Notes under the pieces: model-generated
Told to the model about the DNA's origin: nothing
Seen by the model: only the letters and a program-made list of their open reading frames with translations
Databases searched by the model: none
Assembly: GCF_945957355.1 (NCBI RefSeq)
Contig: NZ_CAMFKM010000001.1
Coordinates: forward strand, 248,001-312,000
Reading direction: 5' to 3'
DNA from: an uncultured Reyranella sp.
GTDB lineage: Bacteria > Pseudomonadota > Alphaproteobacteria > Reyranellales > Reyranellaceae
Length of the DNA stretch: 64,000 nucleotides
Shown here: positions 8,223 to 17,963 of the stretch, piece after piece
Layout: every line of letters begins with the position of its first letter
How positions within the stretch are numbered: the stretch's first letter is position 1
Made by a program: the position numbers and the translations under genes

Positions 8223-9227
8223 GTGGCCCACGCTGTAAGCGCCTTTTCCTATCGATCGGACCGCATGTCGCCCGTCGCGCTCGCGCTGGCGATCCTGCTG
8301 CATGTGCTGGTGGTGGCGGCGCTGTGGTGGCTGGCGCAGCAGAAGCCGCCAGTGCCGCCGGTCGAGGAGGCGATCACCGTCTCGTTCGAGCAGCCCAAGC
8401 CGCCCGATCCCCCTCCGCCTGAGCCACCTCCGCAGCCGCCCGCGGCCCAGCCGCAGCAGGTTCCGCTGCCCCGGACGCTGCCGCCGATCAATCTCGGCGT
8501 GCGCCCGCCGGCGCCCGTCACGGGGGACCGGCCGACCCAGGCACCGCCCACCGACCAGGTGTCGAAGCTACCGCCGGCGGCCCCGCCGCCCCCCGAGAGC
8601 AAGGAGGAGTCGAGCCTCCTGACCGAACCTGAAGCCGCGCCGCCGACGCCCGCGCCCGCCGTGAAGCCCGCGCCGGAGCCGCCGACGGAACAGGGGCTGA
8701 AAGTGGCGCCGACACCGCCGCCCCCGCAACCGGCGGCTCCATCGCCGCCCGCGAAGCCGCCAGAGCCCACGCCGCACCAGCAGGCGCTCGCCTCGCCGCC
8801 GAGGCCGCCCCCGCCCGCACCCAAGCCCGCCCTGAAGCCGTCGCCGCTTTCGACGGCGCCGTCGCAACGACCGCCCTCGGCGTCCTCGGCCGAGCAGCCG
8901 TCGCAGCACCGCTTCGTCAATCCCGCGGACACCTATGCGCGCGCCAAGGTCGCGGACAATTACCTCGCCGAGGTCCTGCGCAAGATCGTCGGCTACCGCT
9001 ACCAGTCGAGCACCCAGAAGCGCCAGGGCGTGACGGTCGTGCGGATCGTCATCGCCCGGGACGGCCGGCTGCTCGGCGCCACCGTCATCAGCTCGAGCGG
9101 CGAACCGGAGTTCGACGAAGGCGTGCTGGCCGGCGTCCGCGCCGGCGCGCCTTATTCGCCCCTGCCAGACAACATCAAGGGGGCCAGCGCCCCCTTCGAT
9201 CTACCGCTGGTGTCGGTCAGGCGCTAA
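8223..9227 (+). CDS. TonB family energy-transducer-like protein
   Basis: Inner-membrane-anchored periplasm-spanning protein, 334 residues. One N-terminal membrane helix (about residues 16-36) is followed by a very long Pro-rich rigid region (about 45-225, many PP/PAP runs) and a C-terminal TonB domain (about 245-334) with the VTVVRIVIARDGRLLGATV and FDEGVLAGVR patterns. It would pass energy from an ExbB/ExbD motor to outer-membrane receptors, but neither exbBD nor a receptor is in the window. The start is GTG 8223, giving the N-terminus MAHAVSAFSYRSDR; ATG 8265 is an alternative just before the helix. Confidence 0.82.
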   Translation: MAHAVSAFSYRSDRMSPVALALAILLHVLVVAALWWLAQQKPPVPPVEEAITVSFEQPKPPDPPPPEPPPQPPAAQPQQVPLPRTLPPINLGVRPPAPVTGDRPTQAPPTDQVSKLPPAAPPPPESKEESSLLTEPEAAPPTPAPAVKPAPEPPTEQGLKVAPTPPPPQPAAPSPPAKPPEPTPHQQALASPPRPPPPAPKPALKPSPLSTAPSQRPPSASSAEQPSQHRFVNPADTYARAKVADNYLAEVLRKIVGYRYQSSTQKRQGVTVVRIVIARDGRLLGATVISSSGEPEFDEGVLAGVRAGAPYSPLPDNIKGASAPFDLPLVSVRR

Positions 9228-9338
9228 GTCGCCCTTTTTCGATTCGTTTGTTTCGTTTATTCACCGGGACTCAGGCGTGTTCATCCCGCCGGCACACACC
9301 GCAATTGCGAATTATTCGCGATAACGCCGCCGGCGGGC

Positions 9339-10064
9339 TCATCGCTCGTAGCCCATCAGCTCGAACGTCCCGCGGCACGACTCGTAGATGGCCCTCTTCT
9401 GCGGTTCCGTCAGGATCTCCGCGGCGGGCCGTCGATCGGCGCGCTGCACTGTCTTGGCGCGCGGCAGCTCGCCATCGAACCGGAGCCCGGACTTCGCGAG
9501 GACCGCCTGGAACGACCCGGGCAGATCCTCCTGGCGGATGATCTCGTCGAGCGCGACCTTGCCGTCGATGGTGTAGAGGTCGCCGTTGTCGATCTCGTTG
9601 CCGGCGATCAGCTCGTCGAGGACGGGCTGGAAGTCGGCGGCCGGCCTGCCCATGAACCACATCTTCCAATAGGCCTGCGAAACCGCCTTCTCATACGGGT
9701 GCCGTTCGATCGTCCACTTGTGGGCCTTCTCCCAGAACGCCTCGCCGAGCATGCGGCGCGCCAGGCTCGCCGGCATGTGGTTGTAGTACTCGTTGCCGGT
9801 GGGATGTCCCTTCATCATCTCCTGGTAGTCGGCTTCGCCGCCCCTCTCGAGCACGCCCTCATGGCCGCTCGCCGAAGCCGGCCCGACACGGAAGTTCTGC
9901 GGTCCGCGCCAGCCGTGCGCCTGCCGGATCTTCTCATCGTCGGGATGGATGGGCGTGATGATGTCGGCGTCGCCGCAAAGGCTGCTGAGCACCAGCTCGA
10001 TCGCCGTACCGGCCGTCTTCCGGGTCTTGATGAAGATGAAGCCGTGTTCGAATGATGCGATCAT
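9339..10064 (-). CDS. Sulfotransferase-like family protein
   Basis: About 241 residues. The N-terminus reads FIFIKTRKTAGTAIE (KTRKTAGT at residues 13-20), which matches the PAPS 5'-phosphosulfate-binding loop of bacterial sulfotransferases. A later segment with ERHPYEKAVSQAYWK fits the 3'-phosphate-binding Arg/Ser region. No acceptor can be inferred. ATG 10064 is preferred because GGAAAGG lies 10 bases upstream; ATG 10073 in the same frame is also possible but sits too close to that site. The start overlaps, head to head, the start region of the next gene on the other strand. Confidence 0.65.
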   Translation of the reverse strand: MIASFEHGFIFIKTRKTAGTAIELVLSSLCGDADIITPIHPDDEKIRQAHGWRGPQNFRVGPASASGHEGVLERGGEADYQEMMKGHPTGNEYYNHMPASLARRMLGEAFWEKAHKWTIERHPYEKAVSQAYWKMWFMGRPAADFQPVLDELIAGNEIDNGDLYTIDGKVALDEIIRQEDLPGSFQAVLAKSGLRFDGELPRAKTVQRADRRPAAEILTEPQKRAIYESCRGTFELMGYER

Positions 10065-10071
10065 GCCCGAC

Positions 10072-10911
10072 ATGCCTTTCCGCTCGTCCGCCGCCTGCGC
10101 CCATGGCAGACCCTCACCCGGCGCCCGGCGATGGTGGACCCGGGCGTTCCTGCTGGTGAACCTCACCCTTTTCCTCGGTCAGGCGCAAGCGATGGCGCAG
10201 ACGAGTGCGGAAAACCTGCAGAACAGCGCCAACGATCCGCTGACGCCCAAGATGGCGTTCGAGTTCCACAACTATGCCCAGCCCGTTCTCGCGGAGCGGC
10301 CTGGCAGTGGCGCCGACCAGGGATACCTGCGCTTCGTCCTGCCTCATGCCCTTCTCGGCGTGGACCAGATGATGCGCGCATCGATGCCCATCGTGGCCAG
10401 CGCCTGGGACCCGGAGAAGGCGGTCAACGGTGTGGGCGATTTCACGATCTTCGACCTGGCGGTCTTCTACTTCGGCTCCGTGAAGACCGGTATCGGCCCG
10501 CTACTGGTCGTGCCGACGGCGAGCGCTCCCGCCCTGGGCACCTCCAAGTGGCAGGCCGGGGTACAGACGGTCGTCAGCGCACCCCATTCCTGGGGCCTGA
10601 CGACGCTCCTCGCCTCCTGGCAGCAGACGTTGGACGGCACGCTCCAGACCGTCACGGCGCAACCGCTGCTCTTCTACAATCTGGGTGACGGGTTCTATCT
10701 GCGCTCCTCGGGCATCGCGTCGTTCGCCCTCGGCAGGAATGCCGTGGTCCCGGTCGGACTGGGACTGGGCCGTGTGTTCGAGCTTCCCAACGGCGCCCGC
10801 CTCAACACCTTCGTGGAGCCGCAATATTCGGTGATCCAGAGCGGCCCGGGCGTGCCATCCTTCCAGGTCTTCGCCGGCGTCGTCGTCCAGCTTCCTGTCA
10901 GCCTTCGCTGA
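10072..10911 (+). CDS. Outer-membrane beta-barrel protein (neuromedin-U / MetA-type family)
   Basis: About 279 residues. An N-terminal export signal with a twin-Arg/Trp start (ARRWWTR) and hydrophobic core ends at AQAMAQ. The mature part opens LQNSANDPLTPKMAF, typical of transporter-like proteins annotated neuromedin U or phenol-degradation MetA-like, with alternating amphipathic strands such as FNLA-type turns and an ending VVVQLPVSLR suited to barrel assembly. Role is probably an outer-membrane channel; substrate unknown. The start is uncertain: ATG 10063 or 10072 both overlap the divergent gene's start codons. Confidence 0.65.
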   Translation: MPFRSSAACAHGRPSPGARRWWTRAFLLVNLTLFLGQAQAMAQTSAENLQNSANDPLTPKMAFEFHNYAQPVLAERPGSGADQGYLRFVLPHALLGVDQMMRASMPIVASAWDPEKAVNGVGDFTIFDLAVFYFGSVKTGIGPLLVVPTASAPALGTSKWQAGVQTVVSAPHSWGLTTLLASWQQTLDGTLQTVTAQPLLFYNLGDGFYLRSSGIASFALGRNAVVPVGLGLGRVFELPNGARLNTFVEPQYSVIQSGPGVPSFQVFAGVVVQLPVSLR

Positions 10912-10922
10912 CGAAACCGGCA

Positions 10923-13115
10923 TCAGTCTTTTGCCGCCGGCGGCGAGGCGAGCCTGCACAGGGCATAGGAGATGTCGTCGGCGAGGGCCGAGAGGAGTTG
11001 GACCTCCTCCGCGTCGAACGCCTGCGGCTGCGCCGCATAGATCGACAGCGCCGCCACCACTGCATCGCGACGCCGTAGCGGCAGCGCAATGCTGGAGCGA
11101 TAGCCGCGCCGCAGCGCCTCCTCGCGCATCAGCAATGTCGCCGGGTTGCTGTCGAAATCCTGATTGACCTGAACGGCCCCGGTCTTGATCGCCATGAGCG
11201 GCGGCCCGCTGTCCACGGGCTGGGCCTTCAAGACGATCTTGACCTGGGCGAGAAAGCCGTCGTCGTGCCCTGCGACGGAAGGAAACCGAATTCTTTCGGC
11301 CGGATCGTCGCTCGGAACGGCGACGGCCACCATCCTGTAGTCGCCGAACTCGACCAGGGCAGCGCAGATCTGATCGAAGATCTCGGCTTCGGACCGGGCC
11401 CGCAGCAGGATGCTGGTCGCCGCCTGCAGCGAGCGCTTCACTCGTGCGAGCCGCAGAACGTCTTGCTCCAGCCTCACGCGATCGCTGATGTCGACGCCCA
11501 TCGCCTGGCGATAGGTCTGCCCTTCGAGTTCGAAGGTGCTGATCCGCACCTCCGCGGGAAACGTGCTGCCGTCCTTGCGACGAACCACGGTCCGAAACGC
11601 GACTTGTCGCCCGGCCGTGTCCTCCACCATCGCACGCCGATCGTCCTCGTCCGTCCGGTCGGGCGCTCTGAGAATTCGCGCGTCCTTTCCCCGGAGTTCT
11701 TCGGCGCCATACCCGACAGCCTTCTGCGCGGCCTCGTTGGTCTCGAGAATTCGGTCCTTGCTGTCGATCACGATGAACATGTCCTGCACGGCATGCACGA
11801 ACCGCAGGTTGCGCACCGCCAGATCGTGGGCTTCCTCGCGCTGCCTTTTCCAGAGCGACCACACCAGAAATCCCGCCACCAGGATGGTGGCGCCGAACAC
11901 GAGGGCGATCTTCTGGGAGCGGCGATCGACCGGCGCCATCACCTCTTCTTCGTCCGACTTGGCGATCACGATCCAGGGAACGGCCGTGGCCGACCGTGAC
12001 GCTGCGATAACCCGCTTGCCCCAATAGTCCAACCCCTCTCGTGTACCGTCTCCATCGCGGATCGCAGCGGTGGCCATGAGGTTCGGGGTCGACAAAGGAA
12101 GGCGTACCCCCTCGGGCGGGATCGGGCGGTCCCAGAAGCGCGGTGGAATCAGATATACGGCCTCATCGCCGTCTTGACGCACCAGCAGAATTTCCGACCT
12201 CGCGCTGTCGGTCGGCCACGCCTGAATTTTCCGGAACAGGTCGACAGCCGGGTCGACCATGAGCACCACGACGAACTTGCGCGGCGGAGTCGTCCCCACA
12301 TCGAACGGTTGTGCGAATGCCATGCTGGGGCTCGGCGGCGTGTCGGAATCGAGCACCGGCGGCCCGATCTTCAGCTTGCCGTCGCGGGCCGCGTCGCGCA
12401 CCAGGTCTTCGACGCGGTCATGATCCTTGTGACCGGGAGCGCCGCCTGCCTCCGCCAGCAATTGCCCATCGGCCGAAAACAGCATGATTTCGCGCCGCTC
12501 GGGGTTTCCGATCAACACCTGGTACAGGACCAGCTCGACGATCTGCCGCAGTTCCGGAGTCTGCTGGATCTGCTCGAGCGGCAACCCTTTGAGGGATGTG
12601 ACCAGAAATCCCAGGTCGATCGCCCGTTCAGCGACCCACTGGTCGATCTGCTGCGCCTTGAGGCGGGCGATACCGACCTGCTGGGACATGCGCTCATCGC
12701 GAAAGGCAGTGCGCAGATCGTTGTTGAGAAGGTATCCGGTACCGGCGATGCCCAGGACAAAGGCTGCGAACACGATCAGGAGCAACCGGTCTCCGGCCTT
12801 GAGGGCCGCTTCCGCAGGCGGCCCCTGCCGGACGCTCTTTGCCAACGAACGCTGGAAGAGAAAGCCGAAGGCGATCAGGGCAATGACGAGGCCCATCGCC
12901 ATCAGCGCTCCCCGCGAAAACAGGTCCTGCATCGCCCTCTGGAACGACGGGACCAAGTCCAGCCAGTGCTCGACCGTGAGCGCGGCGGCAAGAAGCAGCA
13001 ATCCGGCGAGCGCCGCCAGGGAAATACAGAAAATCCACCGCGCAGAGCGGGCTTTGGGTTCCGTCCCGGACCGAGGAAGCTGCTGCTGTTTCATCGTCCC
13101 CCGACTTGGATGCAT
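10923..13115 (-). CDS. Membrane sensor with Cache-like, PAS and GAF domains, no output domain
   Basis: 730 residues. Three N-terminal membrane helices (about 27-48, 70-88, 110-130) precede a large periplasmic sensory region (about 135-400, dCache-like; it includes MLFSADGQLLAEAGG), a fourth helix (about 405-425), a PAS domain (about 440-560: FVIVIDSKDRILETNEAA-like core and a PAC segment with RRKDGSTFPAEVR) and a C-terminal GAF domain (about 570-725) that ends six residues before the stop. No H-box, HATPase, GGDEF, EAL or HTH follows, so signalling must go through a partner or the gene has lost its end. ATG 13094 is an alternative start. Confidence 0.75.
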   Translation of the reverse strand: MHPSRGTMKQQQLPRSGTEPKARSARWIFCISLAALAGLLLLAAALTVEHWLDLVPSFQRAMQDLFSRGALMAMGLVIALIAFGFLFQRSLAKSVRQGPPAEAALKAGDRLLLIVFAAFVLGIAGTGYLLNNDLRTAFRDERMSQQVGIARLKAQQIDQWVAERAIDLGFLVTSLKGLPLEQIQQTPELRQIVELVLYQVLIGNPERREIMLFSADGQLLAEAGGAPGHKDHDRVEDLVRDAARDGKLKIGPPVLDSDTPPSPSMAFAQPFDVGTTPPRKFVVVLMVDPAVDLFRKIQAWPTDSARSEILLVRQDGDEAVYLIPPRFWDRPIPPEGVRLPLSTPNLMATAAIRDGDGTREGLDYWGKRVIAASRSATAVPWIVIAKSDEEEVMAPVDRRSQKIALVFGATILVAGFLVWSLWKRQREEAHDLAVRNLRFVHAVQDMFIVIDSKDRILETNEAAQKAVGYGAEELRGKDARILRAPDRTDEDDRRAMVEDTAGRQVAFRTVVRRKDGSTFPAEVRISTFELEGQTYRQAMGVDISDRVRLEQDVLRLARVKRSLQAATSILLRARSEAEIFDQICAALVEFGDYRMVAVAVPSDDPAERIRFPSVAGHDDGFLAQVKIVLKAQPVDSGPPLMAIKTGAVQVNQDFDSNPATLLMREEALRRGYRSSIALPLRRRDAVVAALSIYAAQPQAFDAEEVQLLSALADDISYALCRLASPPAAKD

Positions 13116-13354
13116 CTATCGTTGGCCTGAACGCGTCGCGGAGTTCGGCTCTCCCAGTCTAGCCAGAGCGTCGACTGCGTCCTTGATCCAACGCAATCGT
13201 CGCCCCGCACCTATGCCCTAAAGGGATAGTGAATATAGAAGTGGCTGCATGTTACATTTTTTTGCCGGCGCCGGGGAATTCTTCCCGGGCGTTGCTGCGA
13301 CACGGGGAACAGGCGTGACGCACTCCGAACCGATGGCAACGCGCGGTGGCCGAG

Positions 13355-14533
13355 ATGCCTAGGTGGTTGTCGGCGCTTGCGATCAGCTTCCTCTGCTGGA
13401 GCTTCCTGCCGGACGCCCGTGCCCTCAACATTACCCTCGACAGCAAGTCGATTCCCGGGCTGACCCCGAAGGCGCCGCTGGTCGCCCATACGCTTCGCAT
13501 CACCGGCCGATTCGAACAGGGCGATGGCGAGAAGCTGCGGGTCATGCTGGTCGGCCTCAAGGGCAAGGCCGCCAAGATGACCGGTCAGCCACTGGCAACT
13601 GCCGAACTCAGCAGCAGCGGCGGCGACCTGCTCGAAGGTATGAAGGTCGGGTACCTGTTCCGCGAATTCGAGGTCGCCACCCTCGTGCGCAAGGGCGACA
13701 TCTGCCTGTCCGCCTGCGCGCTGGCGTTCCTGGGCGGTACGGCCAGCCGGTTGCCGCCCACCCCCATCCCCAGCCGCACCATCGAAATCGGCGGCCAGGT
13801 CGGCTTCCACAATTTCACGCTGGATTCCACGGTGGTCCAGAACGAGACGAAGGGCGACACCACGGCGGGAATCGCCCGCGGCTTCGGCCTCGGCAGGGCC
13901 GGCGCCTCGGCGCTGATCCGCTACGCCGCCGACCTCGGCATCGATGCGGGCTTCATCGCACAATTGCTGGTGCGTCCGCCCGACACCTGGCTCTACATCG
14001 ACACCGACGAGATGTTCCTCACCGTCGGCGCCTGCCCCAGCGGGCCCGAACCGCCGCTGGGCCGCCTCGAACTGCAGGCCGTGAATATCTGCAATCACGC
14101 AACCGGCGGATCCAGTATCGCCGAACCGTCCCAGGCGCGCTCGATGACGGCCCGCGAGGCCAAGCGCTACCTGCTCGAGCAGGTCCAACGGAACGTCGAG
14201 AGCGTGAACGTCAAGGGACCGCTGGTCGGGCAGCTCGCGGGCGTCCTCGCCTCGAGGGACGACCGGCTGATCGACAGCGTCTATTCGGACCTGCGCGCCG
14301 CGGGAATCTCACTGCCGGAGCAGATTGGACGAAGCTTCATCGTCAGTGGCTACGCCTTCGGCGAACTCCAGGCCGATTGCCAGGTAAACCTGTCGGCCAG
14401 CGACCCCGACAAGTTCGACTTCGTCCTCATCGTCAGGGGAGCCGGCCTTTCCCGCCCCTTCGCCCTCCCGCCCCCCATGTGCCCGGGCCTCTTCCGGTAC
14501 GATGGCCAGCAGGTTCTCAATCCCAAACGATGA
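13355..14533 (+). CDS. Periplasmic ClpP/crotonase-fold protein (COG3904-like)
   Basis: 392 residues with a Sec signal (MPRWLSALAISF to ARA at about residue 24). The central region carries AELSSSGGDLLEGMKVG and then GDICLSACALAFLGG, the arrangement seen in ClpP-like periplasmic proteins, where the Ser of the SAC segment would be the nucleophile and the GG loop the oxyanion hole; a GFHNF segment may supply the His. Function unknown, possibly proteolytic. The frame extends to a GTG at 13346; ATG 13355 gives a clean signal peptide. It stands alone, with 239 bp upstream that hold only short palindromes. Confidence 0.7.
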   Translation: MPRWLSALAISFLCWSFLPDARALNITLDSKSIPGLTPKAPLVAHTLRITGRFEQGDGEKLRVMLVGLKGKAAKMTGQPLATAELSSSGGDLLEGMKVGYLFREFEVATLVRKGDICLSACALAFLGGTASRLPPTPIPSRTIEIGGQVGFHNFTLDSTVVQNETKGDTTAGIARGFGLGRAGASALIRYAADLGIDAGFIAQLLVRPPDTWLYIDTDEMFLTVGACPSGPEPPLGRLELQAVNICNHATGGSSIAEPSQARSMTAREAKRYLLEQVQRNVESVNVKGPLVGQLAGVLASRDDRLIDSVYSDLRAAGISLPEQIGRSFIVSGYAFGELQADCQVNLSASDPDKFDFVLIVRGAGLSRPFALPPPMCPGLFRYDGQQVLNPKR

Positions 14534-14745
14534 GGCGTTGGAGGGACTGCCGACCCGGCACCATTCCCAACCTCATGCTCGTTCCCTGAAATACGGCATT
14601 CGGCAGCCGCACTTGTTCTTCACCTTGGTTCACGCACCGCCGATCCTGGTGTTGAGGTCCTCCAGAACCCGCTGAACGCACCGGGGCAAATGCCCAGGTC
14701 GAGACTCATTGGACCCACCAGGCGATAGCAGCGGCGTGCGGATCC

Positions 14746-14949
<204 letters not shown>

Positions 14950-14978
14950 TCAGCACCCTCGGCCCGAGTAGGAACAAC

Positions 14979-15977
14979 CTATTGAGGCTCCACACCTGGG
15001 TCCCTTCGTACGTAGTGGCCCGCCAACCTGCCGGCGAGCCGGATTACGGGCGCCAGCATGCGACGCCGCGGCGGCGGATAGTCTATCCAGACGGGGGACG
15101 GGTCCGGAGGAATGTCACCGAGTTCGCGCCTGATCTTCTCAAGGAGCCGGATGTAAGGCGCATAAAGACCGGTCCTCACCGTTTTCGAGAAGGGTCCCAG
15201 GTACGAGACGTTGCTGCAGAGATACAGGTCGGGTTCGACTTCCCTCAATCCGGAAAAGTGGAAGAAGATGAGCGGGAACTGGCCATCGACCACGAAGGTG
15301 CCCGCCGCGCCCCGCTTGACCGAGTGCCGGCAAATGTTCCAGGGCCCGATGTTGGTGCCGGGATGCGTGATCTCGACCACCTTCGGAAACCGAGCGTAGA
15401 TGTGCTCAAGGTATTTCTGGTCGGCAAAGCGATCACCGTCGACGCATGCGTAGCACCATTCGATACAGCTATCGCGCCACCACCGCGCGGCTTCCCTGCC
15501 AACGATGTCGTGCCGGAAGCTCACCCAGCCGACGTTGAAGCGCCCGTATTTCTCGAGGCGCTTTGTCCACCGGTGGAAGCGGTGGCCCATCAGGCCAACC
15601 GAAGCACTTGCCATGGCCTCGAAGATCGGCGCCGGGCTCGAGTAGAATGACAGGTCGGCGTCGAGGTATGTCACGACTTCGTTCGGTTCAGCCTCCTGAA
15701 TAACCGAGGCGACCAGGCAGCTTCCCAGGGTGAAGTAGTAGTCGCGGGTGCAGCGGGTATCCTTTATCGCGAGCACGTCGGGATTTTCCCGCTCGAAGTC
15801 CGCGAGCGAGATCAACGTCACACCCGGCTCGGACAACCGCCTCAGCACCTGCTCGCACGATGGCGTTAGGCAAAGCACCGAGACTCGGCACCCGGGCTCG
15901 ACGCGACGCAGCGAGCGGATCATCGCCAACCCGCGATCCAGGAACAGGTGATCGAAGAGGGTGCAATATCGGTTCAT
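14979..15977 (-). CDS. Glycosyltransferase-like protein (GT-A fold, DxD)
   Basis: 332 residues, cytoplasmic or membrane-peripheral. It opens CTLFDHLFLDRGLAMIRSL, typical of GT8-like nucleotide-sugar transferases, and has the metal-binding motif YLDADLSFY near residue 105. Later features are GHRFHRW, FNVGWVSFR and DQKYLE, which recur in proteins annotated as glycosyl or nucleotide-diphospho-sugar transferases. Donor and acceptor are unknown. It stands alone between the gdhA remnant and a 475-bp gene-free stretch, with a somewhat less GC-biased codon choice than its neighbours, which fits acquisition by transfer. Confidence 0.72.
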   Translation of the reverse strand: MNRYCTLFDHLFLDRGLAMIRSLRRVEPGCRVSVLCLTPSCEQVLRRLSEPGVTLISLADFERENPDVLAIKDTRCTRDYYFTLGSCLVASVIQEAEPNEVVTYLDADLSFYSSPAPIFEAMASASVGLMGHRFHRWTKRLEKYGRFNVGWVSFRHDIVGREAARWWRDSCIEWCYACVDGDRFADQKYLEHIYARFPKVVEITHPGTNIGPWNICRHSVKRGAAGTFVVDGQFPLIFFHFSGLREVEPDLYLCSNVSYLGPFSKTVRTGLYAPYIRLLEKIRRELGDIPPDPSPVWIDYPPPRRRMLAPVIRLAGRLAGHYVRRDPGVEPQ

Positions 15978-16452
15978 GTCAGGTCAGCAATGACCAAGCG
16001 CTCCCGCGCTATTCACCTAGCAGGGCACCCTGCAGAGACGCGTCGCCGTCTCCTTCGAGGGACCTTGGACCATCTTGCGTCTGTGCTACAGCACCATATA
16101 TGCAAATATCACACGGAGCGCAAACCTTGGCAACACTCGGGGACGCCAACCAATGATTTGTGGCGCTGCGATAAGGCCAGGATTCGCCTCGCTTCTAGCG
16201 AACTCGCCTGATCGCTACGGCCAGGTCGTAGCGCAGCCATCAGTCTGTGGGCGCGACTTGACGCCAACTTCCGGTAGGCAAGCGAACCCTCCCGTCAATC
16301 GGGCTGGTTGCTGCTGGTATTGAGGCACTCAACAGTCGCCGCAGTCAGGAACGCAACATGGGAAGCGGGCCCTATCGCTCGCATCCCAAACCTAGGCAAA
16401 ACCGGCGCACCGTCTTTATAGGCTTCAAAAGACCATATAGATCATTGGCCTA
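15978..16452. other. 475-bp stretch without a recognisable gene
   Basis: No frame here encodes a protein I recognise, no tRNA cloverleaf is apparent, and the base composition is less GC-rich than the surroundings (for example atatgcaaatatcac near 16096). One small hairpin GCAGGG-CA-CCCTGC lies at about 16020-16033. The end of the stretch (16421-16456) has ATAGGC and GCCTAT arms 24 bases apart, possibly part of the homospermidine synthase 3' end. It may be decayed DNA belonging with the gdhA remnant. Confidence 0.6.
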
Positions 16453-17895
16453 TCAGATCACGCGGAAGTTCTTGAACTGCCAGGGGTCGGACTTGTCGAG
16501 GTCCTCGGGAAAGAGTTCGCCGCGGCCCTGCAACGGGGTCCAGTCGCTGTACTTGCCGACGACCGGGCCGAGATAGGGCATGCAGATCTCGAGGTTGCGC
16601 TGGAAGTCCATCTCGTCGGCCTCGACGATGCCCTCGTTGGGGTTCTCGAGCGCCCAGATGATGCCCGAGAGGACCGGGGCCACGACCTGGATCGAGGTCG
16701 CGTTATTGTAGGGCACGAGCTTGCGCGCCTCGTGGATGTCGATCTGCGAGCCGTACCAGTAGGCGCCCTTCTTGTGGCCCATCAGCAGCACGCCGAGCTC
16801 GTCGCGACCCTCCGTCACCTCGTCGACGATCAGGCGTTGGCGCTTCTGCTGCTTCAGGTTCTTACCCGCGAGTTCGTGCATCGACATGATCGCCTGGTCG
16901 CACGGGTGATAGGCGTAGTGCACCGTCGGCCGGTACACGGCCTTCTTGCCGTCATGCACCGTCAGGTAGTCGGCGATCGAGATCGATTCGTTGTGCGTGA
17001 TGATGTAGCCGTGGAACGGCCCCTCGATCGGCGTCCAGGTGCGCACCTGGGTGAGCAGGCCCGGACGGTTCAGGTAGATCGCCGCGTCGCAGCCGAACGT
17101 GTGGCGCTTGCCGTCGGGCGGCAGCGCCTTCTCGTGCGTGCCCCAGCCCATCTCGGCGGGCTGGCCGCCCTCGGAGACGAAGCCGTCGATCGACCAGGTG
17201 TTGACGAACTCGCCCACGTCCTTCGGGATCGGCGAGACCTGCGTGTCGCGCTCGGCGATGTGAATCACCTTCACACCCAGGCGCTGGGCGAGCTTGCCCC
17301 AGCCCTCGCGCGTGGTCGGTACGGCCGTCTTCACGCCGGTGTCGCGGGCGACGTTCATCAGGGCCTGCTTGGTGAAGTGCGAGACGAGGCCCGGATTGGC
17401 GCCATGGGCGACCACCGCCGTCGAGCCGCCCTTGTGGCGGGCCTTGAGCTTCATCATCGTGTCGCGCAGCGCATAGTTCGAGCGTCGCGAGACCGACAGG
17501 TTGGGATCGGAATAGCCGCCCGGCCAGGGCTCGATGCAGGTGTCGAGATAGAGCACGCCCTTCTTCTGGCAGAGTTCGATCAGCGCAGTCGAGGCGACCT
17601 CGACCGAGAGATTGACCAGGAAGTCGCCCTGGCCCAGCCGGTTGTCGAGGGTCGAGCGCAGGTTGGATTCGGTCAGGCGCTTTTCGACGAACTCGACGCC
17701 GAACCGCTCGGCCTCGTCCTCGCCGCCGCGCATGTCGTCGGTGATGATGGTGATCTGCTCGGGCTTGATGCCGATATGCCGGAGGATCAGGGGCAGCACG
17801 CCCTGGCCGATCGAGCCGAAGCCCACCATGACCATGCGGCCATGGAAATCGAGGTACTTCTTCGCGGCCGGCTTGCGTGCAGTCTTCTTCGCCAT
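16453..17895 (-). CDS. hss: Homospermidine synthase
   Basis: NAD-dependent cytoplasmic enzyme that joins two putrescines into sym-homospermidine (EC 2.5.1.44), the major long polyamine of many alphaproteobacteria. 480 residues, the family's usual length. The Rossmann start HGRMVMVGFGSIGQGVLP, the GANPG segment and LDTCIEPWPGGY are hallmarks of the bacterial homospermidine synthase family. ATG 17895 has GGGGAC about 7 bases upstream; the open frame beyond it is not conserved. It lies downstream of ornithine decarboxylase, which provides putrescine, but a terminator-like hairpin separates them. Confidence 0.93.
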   Translation of the reverse strand: MAKKTARKPAAKKYLDFHGRMVMVGFGSIGQGVLPLILRHIGIKPEQITIITDDMRGGEDEAERFGVEFVEKRLTESNLRSTLDNRLGQGDFLVNLSVEVASTALIELCQKKGVLYLDTCIEPWPGGYSDPNLSVSRRSNYALRDTMMKLKARHKGGSTAVVAHGANPGLVSHFTKQALMNVARDTGVKTAVPTTREGWGKLAQRLGVKVIHIAERDTQVSPIPKDVGEFVNTWSIDGFVSEGGQPAEMGWGTHEKALPPDGKRHTFGCDAAIYLNRPGLLTQVRTWTPIEGPFHGYIITHNESISIADYLTVHDGKKAVYRPTVHYAYHPCDQAIMSMHELAGKNLKQQKRQRLIVDEVTEGRDELGVLLMGHKKGAYWYGSQIDIHEARKLVPYNNATSIQVVAPVLSGIIWALENPNEGIVEADEMDFQRNLEICMPYLGPVVGKYSDWTPLQGRGELFPEDLDKSDPWQFKNFRVI

Positions 17896-17929
17896 GTCAG
17901 CGTCCCCGTTCCATCGTTGAGCAGCCAGT

Positions 17930-17963
17930 AAAAACAGCAACGGGGCCTTTCTCAAGGCCCCGT
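17930..17963 (-). terminator. Intrinsic terminator between ornithine decarboxylase and hss
   Basis: On the minus strand a perfect 10-bp stem ACGGGGCCTT/AAGGCCCCGT (17954-17963 and 17940-17949, 4-base loop) is followed by TTGC TG and then TTTTT (17934-17930). It starts 27 bases after the decarboxylase stop and ends 34 bases before the hss start, so it should terminate or attenuate read-through into hss. Confidence 0.8.

Noticed and set aside
15978..16452. Small frames or a tRNA in the gene-free stretch
   Set aside because: Short frames have no ribosome site or recognisable content, and no cloverleaf arms could be assembled.
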